From Himantopus leucocephalus (Eukaryota; Chordata; Aves; Charadriiformes; Recurvirostridae), in NCBI GenBank assembly GCA_003993805.1, contig RSEF01000004.1, forward strand, positions 70,595,378 through 70,659,377: a stretch of DNA of 64,000 bases, written 5' to 3'. This document shows positions 27,002 to 40,162 of this stretch, piece after piece (position 1 is the stretch's first letter; the number at the start of each line of letters is the position of its first letter). Under the pieces are notes generated by a model. That model worked only from the letters and a program-made list of their open reading frames with translations, did no database searches and was not told where the DNA came from. Made by a program: the position numbers and the translations under genes.

Positions 27002-30000
27002 TTGAGTATGGATTGAAAAATACCTCAAAAAAGAGGTAGTGGCCCTCAAAATTCCTTCCAAACACAGATGATGAATAAACTCAGAAAAAGAGAGAGAAAA
27101 TAACATGCATGTATTTTGTCTATGCTACAAATATCATAGAGAGAAGTATCAGATGCGTTATAAATGTACAAAGTATGTTTTTCTTTTTCTGTCAGTTACA
27201 GACAGCAAAAGGTGCTCTCCACGAGATCAACAAAACTTCAGATATGAACTAACAGGAGATGTACCTTGTATCCTATCTACAAATAGTCTTCCTGAGCTCA
27301 GACTGAGGGAAAGAAAAAGAAAAGAAGAAAAGTTGGATCAACACTCAAATGTTGAAAACTTTTAGAGTCTGAAGAAGGCAGAAAGAAGAAAAAAAAAATT
27401 ACAACTGAATGCAGAAATAAGAGGAAGAGTTCTCAAGACCCCTGCTCTGGAAGTACTGATGTATTGTTTAAATAATTTGACAAAAAGGGATAATTTTTAA
27501 GATTCAAAGAAGATTATGTAGAACACACTAGTGAGGATGATAAAGCTTAAAGTAGGGGATCATATCCACAGCACGGACCTTCTCTGCTACAGCTGTTTAG
27601 AACCAGCAATGCGCAAGCCCTCTCAACACTGAAATAACAAAATTGCACAGAATTTAATTATTGTCCTAGCGTTGCTTGCATTTGTGTTTATTCATGGGGT
27701 AATTTTTAATTCTTGACGTATCAGCTGACACGATATGCTCTTGTGTTTCAGGTTAAATAATGCCATATCTACCAGAAAGTACCACCGGTCTAATAAGTGA
27801 CAGAAGAAATAGCTTACTCCTCTCGATTTTTATAGCATGGTTTTGATGTGGCAATTCATAATTGCAACTTATATTTTACACCATAAGGTATTTCAAATAT
27901 TAAACAACAATGTAGTGTTATGTCTGCACATAATATATAGCAAAAGTATCATAATGATATGAAAGATATTACTTAAAAATTGAAAATGTGCCTAAATGAT
28001 TGAAAGCAAATGGAAGTAGTCTAAAGTATCTCTCTCATTCAAAAAGATCTTGTTACCCAAGCACAAAGTGGATTGCAAATGGTTAATGATACCAAGTATA
28101 TTTAATAGTTTTATGAGTTAATTATGTAATGGATGTATAAAAAAAGTATTATTTTTTAATCCAGTTAATGCAAGGGCTAGTCACAAGACCCGAAGTTCAC
28201 CACTGCTGAATGTCAAATGTACATATGCAAATTAACGCAGAGAGATGCAACTGATTTACAATTGAAATAGAAGTAAAAACTAGAAAAGAGTTGTTTGCAA
28301 CTGTTTTTTACTAGTCCATTAACTATTACTGCCTCTTGATGCTGAATCAAAACAAACAAGTCCAGAGGCTTTCTATTATTGGAAGATGACTTAGAGACTT
28401 GCAGGAGAAATATGGACGAATTTCAAATAAATAACATGTTAATTTTTAAAAGGCCACTTTGGCAGACCCATCAAAGTGCTGGCAAAGAGGCTGAAGTTTT
28501 GACCAGTTTTCAGAGCTTCACATTTTCCTAATACCACACTTCAAGGTAATTAATTAATGGGAGTAGATAGCTTAGCCAAAGTCATTAAGAGTATATCTGA
28601 ATATATTTTATGTGAGCTCCTATTACAAAACCTGTTATAGCACAGATGGTTTGTAAAAAGACTTTTCCAGGGAATAGACAGACAGAAACAGAGACTACGT
28701 CACATTGCACTGTAATTTATGAGAAGGGATGAGACTCAGATTCCAGCTGGACATTTCAACTGTTATGAGCAACATGGCTCGCTTTCTGACTGCCTCCTGG
28801 CTCATCTCACGCACTTTGCCAGGAGGAGACATAAAGCCATATGGCCTCTCAGGCACCGCTCCGTCGTACCTTCTGCAGTGATGCCTGAAGCTGAACGAGA
28901 TCCTTTAACTCTGCAGTTAAGTAGAAGGTAGCTAACCTGTACTAAAAAAGGGCAAGTTATCTCACGTTTACCTCCGTTTAAAAGATCTGACAATGGATTT
29001 GTACCATAGACTAGCAGATGTGCTGTATTGTCACCTGCTGATAAATTGTTTATATTCCTATACTTGGAAAGAGTGTTTATCTGGCTATAAAACTTTGGTA
29101 AGAAACATTATACTGCAAAATTTATGTACTCGTAATGTATAATATTTTGCTGTGTAATTTATTTAAATACTCTCTGAATCGACCAGCAATTGACTTAAAA
29201 CAAGGGAAAACATTAGACAACGGAGTAATTTTCAAAGGAAAATTCCATTTAAGGTGCAAAATCATCTGAAAAAATGTAAGCGATGCAAGTAATTTAGCAC
29301 AGAAATTACAGAGTCTGTGTTCATTTTCTTGGATTAGAAAAAGAAGAGGTAGTTAACTATAAGTTAAAAACCTTTGCTACAATGAGAAGAGCCTGATTAA
29401 TGATAAAATCCCCCAAAAGAAGATTTGAAGCTGTTACATATTCAGTCTGAAGTTCAACACAAAACAGTCCTGTTTGTACATCACTGCAAGAGCTGGACTA
29501 GTAATTCATCTAGGTATGGTAGAAGTGAATTGCCTGCGTTTCTGATTTCCACACATTAAAGTGGTTACAAGGACCAAAATTGGGACGGTTTCAGTCTGTA
29601 TTTTCATTCAGGAATAAAAATTCAGAGAATGCTGAGAAATGGATAACTCATTTGTCTAACATTGGGTTTGCAATATATCTTCTTAACAATATTCATGATC
29701 CTACCACACCACAGTGGTTACAAGAGCAATTGCTTTAATATGAAAATTAAACAAGCAGAATGTTCAATATATTTTAGATTTTTGAAATTTCACTGTAGTT
29801 TGGGACTACAGGTAGGCAAACTTCCCTGTAAGGGTAAGGAGAAAGACTTTATTTCACATGTTCCTCGTGATTAAGTTCTGATCCGTATTTGCCGAGTTGA
29901 AGGGTAGAAGCAGTTAATGAGGGACTGTAAAACAACGTCATTCCTTCTCTCACCAGCACCCTACCATCAACAATACAAGAACAATCCCACAGATCCCACA

Positions 30001-30661
30001 GACAGAGGAGTTGAGCCCTTTTGTTCCCTTTTCCTACTCTGAGGAAAGGGTATCTGTGTATGACCGCTCGGAAACCACCCTCTTCCTGCAACACTTCAGA
30101 AAAAAGACCTTACATTTGAGTCTCCTATGTATGCAAACAAGATTAAAAATTACAGAAGCATTTCTAGTCCATTGTTACTTAAGCATGTTTTTACTTCCAT
30201 TGCCTTAACAGACACTTAGTTCAAGTTCATAATAATCTTAAATAAGTAAATGTCTGACAACAGATAAAGATTTAGAGCCCTATGTGCACACATATTATTA
30301 CAAGTTCTACCACAGTAAATCTAACAACAAGAATGCTTGAAATGTTGTCTCTTGCTTCAGATCTTCATTGATATCTAGACCAAACTACAATAAAATGGAC
30401 TGAGGTATTCGTAACGGGAACATCACAAGCAACATTTAGGTAATGAGTTACTTTGATGACCTCAAAAGGGAAGAAGTAGCAGGATGTGTTCCCTGGTAAG
30501 GTAACAGTAGCTATAGGCACAGGACATTGGCATATATGATGCAGTTAAGAATGATGAAGGGGACTATTTCCACTCTCACAAGGTTTCATACCTGCAGTTT
30601 CTAATGTCCAATAATTTCTGCAAAATACTACGTGTACTCTTGGTGGAAGAGAGCAAGAAGA

Positions 30662-30724
30662 GAGCTGGTTGGACTAGATGATCTGAAAGGTCCCTTCCAA
30701 CCTTAACGATTCTATGATTCTATG
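30662..30724 (+). mobile_element. CR1 LINE 3' tail
   Basis: GAGCTGGTTGGACTAGATGA, then TCTGAAAGGTCCCTTCCAAC and the terminal ACGATTCTATGATTCTATG repeats: a short sense CR1 tail. Confidence 0.92.
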
Positions 30725-32581
30725 AAAGCAAGCTCATTTTTAAGAAAAAAATATCTTGAATACAAAACAAAATGTTGTGGTAAATGGGTAGAAAGTGTCA
30801 TCAAGTTTGACAAGTTATTTGAACAGCTATATCTTTTAGTACAGTTATCAGTCTTTACCAGCGCTGTAACTGAAAATTATACACCCGCCTGCTATCTTCA
30901 AAAAGTATTTGCAAGAGTTTGATGTAAATTTTATTGGCATTAAAATACTTTTTCTCAATTTTCATGACTGCAGAGATCTCAATGAGTAGAGCTACAGGTT
31001 CAAGAGCTCTCTAAAGCTGTGACTTGTACAGCTCTGGACCTCTATGAGAGTTATGATTCTGTCTTAAAGAGCTCAAAGCTTAGCAAACTTGAAGTGTGCC
31101 TTTATCTGTACGCCATATTCTAAAAAGGTTACAGATATCCCCGGGGATCTTTATGAATGGAAAAGGGTCAAGCAATAGCAGAAATACCTGTCAGAAGCAA
31201 TTATTGCAGCAACGGAAAAAAAACCCCAACAAAAATACAAAACAAGACAAATCCCAAAAATCCTCATGAAAAAATGAGAAAGTTGGAAAGTTGGCAAAGT
31301 AATAATCAAATCTGAAGATAATGTTATGGTAAGTACATGTGTGAGGTTCAAATGTCTCATTTCAGCCATATTTACTTTTGATCCCTTCAGCACTTGTCAG
31401 CCTAATGTCCTCTACAAAACAAGGCAGAGCTGTGTATGATCTGTGCAGAGAGCATGGAGACAACAGACTTCTGGCTTGAGGTGAGCAACTGTTGTACATT
31501 TTTAAGATTGTCAGAAAATTAGTAGATCTTTTTACATATAGCTTTAAACTACTCAGGCATTGACTAAACAGAGTGAAAAGGTTTTGTCAAGGTAGAATGC
31601 ATAATGCAAAGGATATTGCTAAGTAAGGGTTGGGAGGGGAGAGACATGATTACTTTTCCTTATCTAGCTTAGATACAAAAATCAATGAATGATCATCTTT
31701 ACGTCTTTATTCTGCAGATATCCTTTATGTCTGTGCCACATCTGCTCTGTTGGTCTTAAATGACATGTCTAAAAACTGAAGGCTGTGGAGTCCTTTTGGA
31801 GATCCAGACACAAACTTTGCAGTTTCCTGACTATACGTCACAAATAGACTGAAGCACAAAACAACATTTCTAGCTCAGTTGATATAGATCCCAACAGAAA
31901 GCATTGCTACACCTACGACTTTCCTTCCGGTTTTCAGTGTCAGCATAAATACATTGTGCTCTAATAATGGATGCACCCTTGGTGTTGTAAGACCTGGAGC
32001 CATGACTTGGCTTGACACTATTTAAACATGCCACCACTGAATCATCCAGTATTCTTAGATATCTTTTGTTTTTTTTAATATACTTTTCCTTCACTTCTTC
32101 TGGATTAGGATGTGTTCCAAGATATCTTAATGATGCACTTTACAGAAATATTTTGTCTTCCTCAGGCACTCACAGAACTAATAGTTTCATTGGAGTTTTT
32201 CCCTCTCTCTGGGTGACCATATAGTTTTCTTCCCCCCAGCCCCACCCCCACTTCTTTACACTAATCTATCTTCCGTTAACAGTTTTAATTAGATGCCCTT
32301 AGGGCAGTCTTAGTCTTGCATGGCACAATTCCAAATACACCACAGAAAAAAATTTTTAGTTGTCCTAAAATTTGACACGACCAATGACAACAATTTGAAC
32401 CTCAAAGACAAGAGACCAGCCTACTATTGTCTTGTAACAGCACTTACGTCCTGCGAAATACAGATAAAATGCCAATGATAGCACACATATAGGAAGTGCA
32501 TTATCATCCACCTGAATGCACGGGAATCCTTCTTTCTTTTCAGAATGCTCCTGCCATGCACATAAATGTGTAGTCTTTTGT

Positions 32582-32613
32582 CATTATTGTTGTTGTTATT
32601 ATTATTATTATTC
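32582..32613. repeat. (ATT/GTT)n trinucleotide microsatellite
   Basis: CATTATTGTTGTTGTTATTA continuing as ATT repeats. Confidence 0.9.
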
Positions 32614-34878
32614 AACTTTTAAAAGAAGTTAACAGATAAGAACATTTCAAAGCTGTTAATTAGACAATTTTTCCCCCAAGGCATGATAATTTACTTTTCC
32701 TGTTGCTTCAAAATATTTCTCCTCAATGTTTCCTCCACTGTTTATTTTCATCCCTTTTACTGGGGAGCCACACACACAGCTGCTTCAGCATGCAGCATCA
32801 GGGAAGGGACAAAGAACATTTTTGAAGAAGGCAGGGACTTTCCAAAGCATATTTATAGCTAAAAGGAAAAGATATTTTCTGATGTCAGCAAACCCGGTAT
32901 AGGAAATTCCTCCTCCCTTTTCTCAGCAGATGTTTTCATGCTTTTACCTACACAAAAATCAATAATTTGTCTTTATCTGCTCTACCTTACACAACAATAA
33001 TTTTTGGAAAGGAGGGCAGGAATAATACATTTAGACTATTAGGTGCCTGTTAATTTCTTTGATTTCCAACAACAGGCTTTTACTGATTGTACTGGTAGAT
33101 ATGAGCACCTATACTAAGTAAGAAATATTAAATAATAAATAAGAAAATACAGACTATATTAATATGTATTCAACATGGTACGAGAAATTTTTAAAAAATA
33201 AAGAAACAGATTTGTAAATCAATATAGGAAAGAATAAAGGCCATATAGCCATTATGAAAAAGAAGAGGAAGTGTAAGAAGTAATATTGGAATTTAGCAAA
33301 CTTCCAGTCTCCAGACACTGCACCAGCTGCACACCAAGAAGCTTACAGGTGTTCACGCTAATGATGATAACATAAGAACACATGTTTTCTTCAGGCCTTT
33401 ATGTTTTAAGAATATTAACCTCTGGTGTGATGCCTTTAGGTAGGTCAGTCTTGAGACACTCACATATATTTTCAGGGCTGGATTCACTGTGCAGGAATGG
33501 TGTCAGCGATCAGAATATCATATCTATTTCAGCCAGTGTGAATGTTTGCCATGGGCAACTCACCTTTTAGCAATTACCAGCTGAAGTGAAAGGTTTGGAT
33601 AATACAGCCACTAGATGAAGCAGAACCGCATTCCATAAACACACTGGGCAAGTACAATATGGCTAGAACAGGTGTTAGCTTAATTTTCCTCATCTGTATC
33701 TGTTAGCAAGTCTGGTTACCTTTGCACACTCATTTGATATGGTCATTCAGGGAAATCAGTGCAGGTGGTGTGTCACTCTGTGTGCGCTTGCCAAAGATTT
33801 TTTACAACTTGGAGCCACTGTCTCCAGCCAGTATGAAAGCTTGGTGTAGTTAAACTCAACTTCAAACTGTTTGCGAGCATACCCTCAGCACATGAGGAAA
33901 AAGAGTGGATACAACACAGCTCAATCCAGAAGTAAAACGAAAAAGATGAAAAGATATAGAGTCTAAGGGGTGTCTCCTCAAATTTATATATACATTAGCA
34001 TCTTACAGTCACACGTTTGCATATTTTTCATCCCATTCCCAGCCAATATATATAGTTTTCTAACAGATATAGAACATTACTTTGTACTGATTTTTTTTTT
34101 GGTAACGTTCGTAAAAAGCAGTTAATATCTTCAGTGTTGTTCTAGTACTGAAATTTTTTAAAAAAATATTACTTCATATTTGCTAACACAATAAGTATGA
34201 TTGGTACCAAAAATGCAGTATAATATGGTAAATTTAATAAAAGCAGGGAAAAATACATAAAAAATGGAACAGATAAGTAGAGGATTTTTTACTTCCATTT
34301 CATTTGGAACTTTGATCTGCTATATTTTATACTTTGCAAAATATCATACACCATTATACTAAATGACTGTCAGTATGATCACTTTCTGTTTAAATTTTGT
34401 AGTGACTAGGAAAGCATTTGGATTTTTGTTTTGTTCTGGTTTTATTACACTTTGTTACTCCAACTGTTTTCAATATATATTCTGATACAAATACATCGCA
34501 AGAGTAATGGCGATAAACCAATTCACACCGCAGTAATGGAAGACTGACAGAACTTGTAAGAAAATTATGATTATTTTCCCAATGAAATTGTTGTTGAAAC
34601 ATGTATTGCTGAGGATTTTTTAGTTTATTTTGTTGCAGCTGTCTCAGAAATAATCATTTTTCATTATGCTGTTTTAACTATTTTGAGGCATTTCTACTTC
34701 CTTTCCCTTCAGTTAATGCTGAATCACGCTCTTATGATCCATTGTATGCTTTATTTTTTGAGTATAGTGATGAGATTTTTTCCTGACTGTTCTGCAATAT
34801 TTTATCTTTGATGTTAATTAATGAAACCTATTCATAAAGCTAAACTGATATACATAACAGTCAATAAAGAACACTCAC

Positions 34879-34966
34879 CTACTGTCAGTTGTCCAGTTAA
34901 CTGTCCCATGTGATTTCTTGCATTCACTGTTACATTTCTGTCAGACTGTAAGACCAGTGGGCTATC
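34879..34966 (-). CDS. SGCZ: SGCZ (zeta-sarcoglycan) internal coding exon, exon-4 equivalent
   Basis: An 88-bp exon of the extracellular stalk and beta-strand region of zeta-sarcoglycan. It translates on the minus strand in phase 0 as DSPLVLQSDRNVTVNARNH, then MGQLTGQLTV, with one base left over. NVT is an N-glycosylation sequon, conserved across gamma, delta and zeta sarcoglycans. SPLVLQSDR and ARNHMGQLTGQL identify zeta rather than delta (whose version reads ARNVTVNILNDQ). The acceptor is gtttcccag just above 34966; the donor is CAGTAG|gtgagt, with the intron starting at 34878. The single leftover base requires a following exon starting in phase 1. The exon-6 equivalent at 16156 starts in that phase, so joining the two directly would keep frame but omit about 40 residues. 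An intervening exon-5 equivalent is therefore expected but not seen. Confidence 0.96.
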
Positions 34967-35674
34967 CTGGGAAACATGTATAAGACAATAAATGAGAGAA
35001 CAAAAAATTGAGGTAGAATTAAGTTAGAGCTAAATATAAACATGCATGCTGAGAGGGGAGTTGTGTAAAATACAATAGCCCTTTTAATAATTTCATAAAG
35101 TGTTTTACAAGTCAAATTTTTATAGAAAAGAATAACAAGAATAATATTTTAAGCTTAAAACCTTTATGCATAGAATCCCTGCTTTAGAAATCAGATTTGA
35201 AGTTAATTTATATAAACCTGGCTTTATTTCCTGAGGATATTACAAAGCTACAAATTCAAAAAGCCTTAAAGCAAACCTATTTCATTAGCTTTTTCCATAT
35301 CCTGCTAACATACACTTTTCTAACTACCTAATCAACATTATACCACATTATTCTATTAATCTGTACAACCTATAATATTTGGAGTGCACTTACTAAAAGC
35401 TTACACACACAGTCATGCATTTCTTTGAAGGCAAAAGCTATTATTATTCTCAAAAAGCAAAGAAAGAGAGCACTGGAAGGTGAGGTCATATAACAGACAA
35501 CCCTGACTCGCTGCCAATAGTACCTGACGGGTACTAATAGTGATCAAGCTGATGGAGCATGAAGACAAACACTGTATGATGTTGAGTACAGTCTTATGAT
35601 TTTTAAAGTCAGTTTGCAGCATGACTACATTGCTATCAACATCCTACTAGGTTCAAGCTTTTGAGGAATGTTTA

Positions 35675-35698
35675 CATATATATATATATATATATATG
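35675..35698. repeat. (TA)n microsatellite
   Basis: An uninterrupted run of about eleven AT dinucleotides. Confidence 0.95.
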
Positions 35699-36238
35699 TG
35701 CAGGCATATCCTGTGTCCAAAAGCAGCTTAAGGAATCTCAGAAATGAAGACAGAATTGAATTTTGTGTCTTGAAGAATGGGGAGCCAGATTCGCTCCTCC
35801 AGGGGAAGGATAGATGCATGGGAAAGGGGAAGAGGTTCAACAGAGAGCCAAGAGAAACCCAGCTTAAAAAAAAAAAGAGCTTACTGATCATGCTCTCAAT
35901 GGAGGGGGGGTGGGTGCATGAGAGGAGGGAAAATTGGGATGGTGGCTGCTGCAGAGAGACACTTTCCTCCCTGGAATCACCTGAGGCTTGCAGTGAGACC
36001 GTGGGTACATTAATGCTTCTGGCAATTCTCTAGCACTTACTATGCTTAGGTAAGTTTATGTAACACCAGTACAACACCTGACAGAAAGAGTTGGGGAAGT
36101 GCCTTAGGTAGGAATGACTAAGGGGCTAGGAAAATATTTCTGAAAATTATTATATATGCATTTTTTTCTTAGATTCTTCCCTGGCCATCCATTATTGGTC
36201 ATTCCTGGATTGAGTATATTGGGTTAGATAGACTTCTT

Positions 36239-36262
36239 GTGTGTGCGTGTGTGTCCATGTGT
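36239..36262. repeat. (GT)n microsatellite, imperfect
   Basis: TGTGTGTGCGTGTGTGTCC pattern, interrupted twice. Confidence 0.85.
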
Positions 36263-39200
36263 CACTTACTTAATATATTAGTTCTTCCTGCTGAAGGCTT
36301 TTTAAGATGAGAAGAAAAGGAGTTAAGGAGCCATATATAAAGATTTATTTTTACCTGAATGATGCATTAGGTTTGCACTTAAATTTTCTATAACTTATAA
36401 TTCTTTCCTTTGAATCCAGGGCTTTCCTCTGCAATAAACACTCTTCCCGGTTGTTTTCACTATGTTTATTAACTTTAAATGATACTCAGTTCCCTGGGAA
36501 GTCTGCAATTATTCTGAGTTAATTTCTAAGAGTTCAGGTGTGTTTCATCTCTCACTGGACCATGCTATGACCTCTCTAACATCCTTCCAATTAGCTCTGC
36601 ATCACAGAATCTGGCAGATGCAAGTCACTGTTTGGCTCGTCCATCTTTCTAGATAAAAAGCTATAATTTTCAGTGAGACACTGTGTTCAATGTGACTGGT
36701 TTGAGCTAAACATGTGATGCAATCAGGGGAGCTTCTGGCAACAAAAGCAGCTGCTAAGGACCTTTTTCTCAACACTTGATTTGATTTCCACTTTCCTTAT
36801 GGTCCTTTGAAGATCATTAGTCCAGGCAACTGCTGCTCTGGGATAGGAGGTTGTCTTGACAGACAGCTGCATGGTCAAAGTATATTTTTAAGGAGCCCTT
36901 TTCACTTTTGCTTAGTCAGTATTTGGAGAAGAGTCTTCTCACTTAGAATAATCTCACCCTTAGCAGGCGAGGGTACTGCCATACCCATTTTTGCCTTCTC
37001 AACTAACGGTTTAGTAATTTGCGCTTCCAACATTGTTCATAGTCTGATCCAAAGGTTTCTTTCCTTTCACCTTAGGAAAATACTTAATGACATTCTCAGG
37101 CTAAAATCTGCCTCTCAGGTTTCATATGCTCCAGCTCTAATTGTAAATGAAGACCTTGGGTATCAAATTCTCAAATATGGGATACTGAAAGATTAGGCGA
37201 GCCAAGCCTTCTTTTTCTCCTTTACTTGTCTTATTTAAAAGATAAAAAGAGGGATGAAGAAGTTAAGAACTTAAATCTATATTCCTTAGTTCCTGGATGT
37301 CAAATATAAAGCTGTAAGCTTAAATTCTGGACCAAAGAAAACCCAGCAGCAAAACTACTATCACTTTAAGCAGTCCAGCATTTTATCTACTCTGTTTACC
37401 TGCACTTCTGTTTTCCACAGGAAGTGCCTAAAGACAGAGGTTCAAGGTACTCAAAGGTAGTCTACTCAGGGGAGCTGGCAACTCAGAGGTGACTTAGCTG
37501 AAACCAGTGGAATTATAGATCTGCAAGATGAGTATAAATGAGATGAGTGTCAGTCATATGAATACAAATACATCTACAGCATAAAATGTTGGATAATTTT
37601 CTCTCTGTCGTCACCAGATCTGCTACTCTTTTGATGTGAATTTCAGCTTGCAATTTAATAGACTTGATAAGCCACAAAATACTTTACATTCAGATGTCAG
37701 AACAGAGATGCCATCACACCTTTTTCCTGGAAATTGGAAATTAAAAAAAAATGTTTTGATGAATATATAAACACAAAGAATAGAAAAAAAGAAAGGATGA
37801 TTAAGCTCTCCAAACACTGTAGAATTATTTGGAAGATTTGTTCTGAAGTCAGACAAGCCTAGGAACAGGAATAGTTACTTTCTGGATACAATTTTCTAGG
37901 CTGATGTCACCCAACAGTTGATAAAGTATAGAAAAACCCCAGACTGGTATATTAGTAAATAATTTTTGTATATTTACTTAATGAAAAAGGCTTTAGGTTG
38001 TACCTGACAAAAAAAACACACGTGAAAAAAGGGGGAAAGATGTATTACTTCTGAAGCTGAAATTATGCAGCTGTATATCAGATCTTCCATTTAGAGGTGA
38101 ACATAAAGAATATTTTCCCTTACAGGTAATAAAGTAATGTAGTGCTATAAAATGAGTTCCATGTATTTCTGTAGCTCAGTGTTATGACTATCAGGAACAG
38201 ATATGCTCCATATTCAAAATATAATCATATACCTGCTCTGTAAAAGTTATCATAAGCAACTCCAAGGAACATCCTTGAAGTAGTTCTTCATCACATAATA
38301 TTATTTCTTGACACTGAGTTAATTTGAAAGCATGAGAAAAATAAATATAAAGGCAGGTCTCTCTTGCCCATCCAAAACTTTCTACCCGTGGAAAAGGCCA
38401 AGCCATAGTTGGAGCCCCAGTCTCCTGTGTCCAGAAGCTGTTCTTGCTGCCTGAACTTGTGGTACAGGACACTTGAAGAGAGAGCTTCCTGAGGTACAGA
38501 AAACTTAAACCACTTTTGAATTACCAGTATTATTGGGTCTTGGAGCAAAGTAGTCCCTAAAATCCAGTACTACTATCTGAAATCTATATTATGAAATGTT
38601 CCCCCATAAAAAGCACATGCAAAAAAATTGTATCTGGAGAGTTGACCTTTTTCCTCCCCCTTTATCTCATGGAAATTCAGAGCTTCCTTCAATGTTTCTT
38701 CATTTTTGCATAGAATACATACAACCATGGCTTCTTTCCCATTCCTTATAATTCTAACTTCAACTGCAAAAATGTGTGATGAATTAAGCATAGCAGTAGT
38801 TATGAGATTACCTGTATTTGTTAAGCATTTATGGGAATTGTTTCATGTATACTGTAAAGCCAGTGAAAAATCTCTAAGTGGAAGAAGTCATACTGCTCTT
38901 GTGATGATTTTTAAGTATTCTTCACGCCACCAAAGGCAGCCAGTGGCTCAGTGGAAAGCTGCTTTCTTTCAGCTATATTGACCATTTACAGGACAATGAA
39001 AAGCTTGCTTTGCAAACACATGAAAAAACAAAAAGAACAAAGAATTTCAGCTAGTGAGATTATCTCAGTTTTATTTTTTTCTGGAAATGTTTTCTGAACT
39101 CAGTTATCATAATAGGGAACATTTTTCAGCTTTGCAAAATAAAATACCAAATCTCATGTCTTGAAAAGGTCTAGGGTTTTTTTTAAGCTAAACTTTTAAA

Positions 39201-39671
39201 AGCAAATATCTGAGGCAAAGAACTTGATTTGGGGAACGCAACTTTCTGGGGTTTTCCCCCATCCTTAATGAATCACATGTGTCAGAGTAAGAACTTTTTG
39301 CCTCAAATATAATTTCTCCTGATTTAAAATCTGTACAGAAGTATAATCCTTTATATCTGATGCATGACACATTGACACAGAAATGTCTTTGGTGTTACTA
39401 ATTTGTTAATAATTTCTTTAAAAAAACCCAGATATAACATTATATGAAGTGTAGCAGGCTATATATACACCTTCTCATTAACAGAACACTTGAACTTTCT
39501 ATTTCTGCACTGCTATGTAAATGTGGTCTTCAGAAAAGAGGTAGTGAATGATTTGTGATGCCATTTCAAAAATTATACTGTAGATAACAAAAAGCAACAT
39601 AGTAAGAACTTTCTTAGAGTTACATAGAGCTTTTAATAATAACAACAATATACTAATAGCTAAACTATTTT

Positions 39672-39900
39672 AGAGGGATGCTCCTGGGGCCATAGGGGCC
39701 CTTACTGGCCCTGCCCAACCTTCCTGGGACCTTCCCCACACATGGGGGTCCCCATTTCAGTCCAGCCCCATTGGAACCCTTCCTGGCAGAGCTGTCTTGC
39801 TTGGGTCCCCCACCCCTCAGGAGCAGTCAGCCCTCACTGCTCCCTGACAGATATGAGGACCTCAGGAACTAGCTGGTGCTCATGATACTGTATGAGATGA
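39672..39900. other. GC-rich block of unknown origin
   Basis: About 200 bp of C/G-rich sequence (CCCTTACTGGCCCTGCCC, GGGGGTCCCCATTTCAG, GGGTCCCCCACCCCTCAGG) sits abruptly in AT-rich intron. Composition and sharp edges suggest an old mobile-element or LTR remnant, but I do not recognise the family, and no open frame looks coding. Confidence 0.45.
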
Positions 39901-40126
39901 CTCCTGTTATACGCCCCAAAATGGTACAACTTCAAGGTTTTCAGTAGTGTATTAAAGGTAAACCAGATGAACATGGTATTACTATAGTCACTTCTTATCT
40001 GAAACAGGTTTGCAGCTGGGATTCATAAAGGGAAAAATAAACAAATGAATTTATAGGATATTTTCAAAAAGCTGTCTTGAATATGAATCCAGTTATAAAT
40101 ACAATGGAAATTCTGGGGGAAAAAAA

Positions 40127-40162
40127 GTTGGGGTTTTTTGGTTTTGTTTTGGTTTTTTTTGA
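40127..40162. repeat. G/T-rich low-complexity tract
   Basis: GTTGGGGTTTTTTGGTTTTG followed by more TTTTGG, almost purely G and T. Confidence 0.8.

Larger units (their letters stand above)
16157..34878 (-). other. SGCZ: SGCZ introns 4 and 5, exon-5 equivalent not visible
   Basis: About 18.7 kb between the exon-4 donor and the exon-6 acceptor. It should contain an exon of roughly 120 bp. No minus-strand stretch encoding the expected VEAQCKRFEV / SADEDEITIGAEKL region was found on reading the sequence. The 100-N gap at 24085-24184 is the simplest hiding place. Content seen: CR1 tails at 20068, 26211, 26490 and 30662, duplicated contig joins at 22722-22930 and 26639-27001, an exon-like ORF at 24711-24815, and an ATT/TTG microsatellite at 32582. 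Confidence 0.75.

Noticed and set aside
26617..27106. Overlapping ORFs with internally repeated peptides
   Set aside because: The peptide repeats come from the 181-bp assembly duplication at the N, not from a repeat protein.
35903..35935. G-run (GGAGGGGGGGTGGG) as a quadruplex or promoter
   Set aside because: Isolated in AT-rich intron with no further promoter features; too little to support a call.
35668..36033. 121-codon plus-strand ORF and overlapping 88-codon minus ORF
   Set aside because: Starts within the TA microsatellite and runs through purine-rich, G-run sequence. Both strands are open only because stops are rare there.
36807..37196. 129-codon plus-strand ORF
   Set aside because: Composition follows the AT-rich background, with no recognisable motif and no splice or start context. 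Likely a chance ORF.
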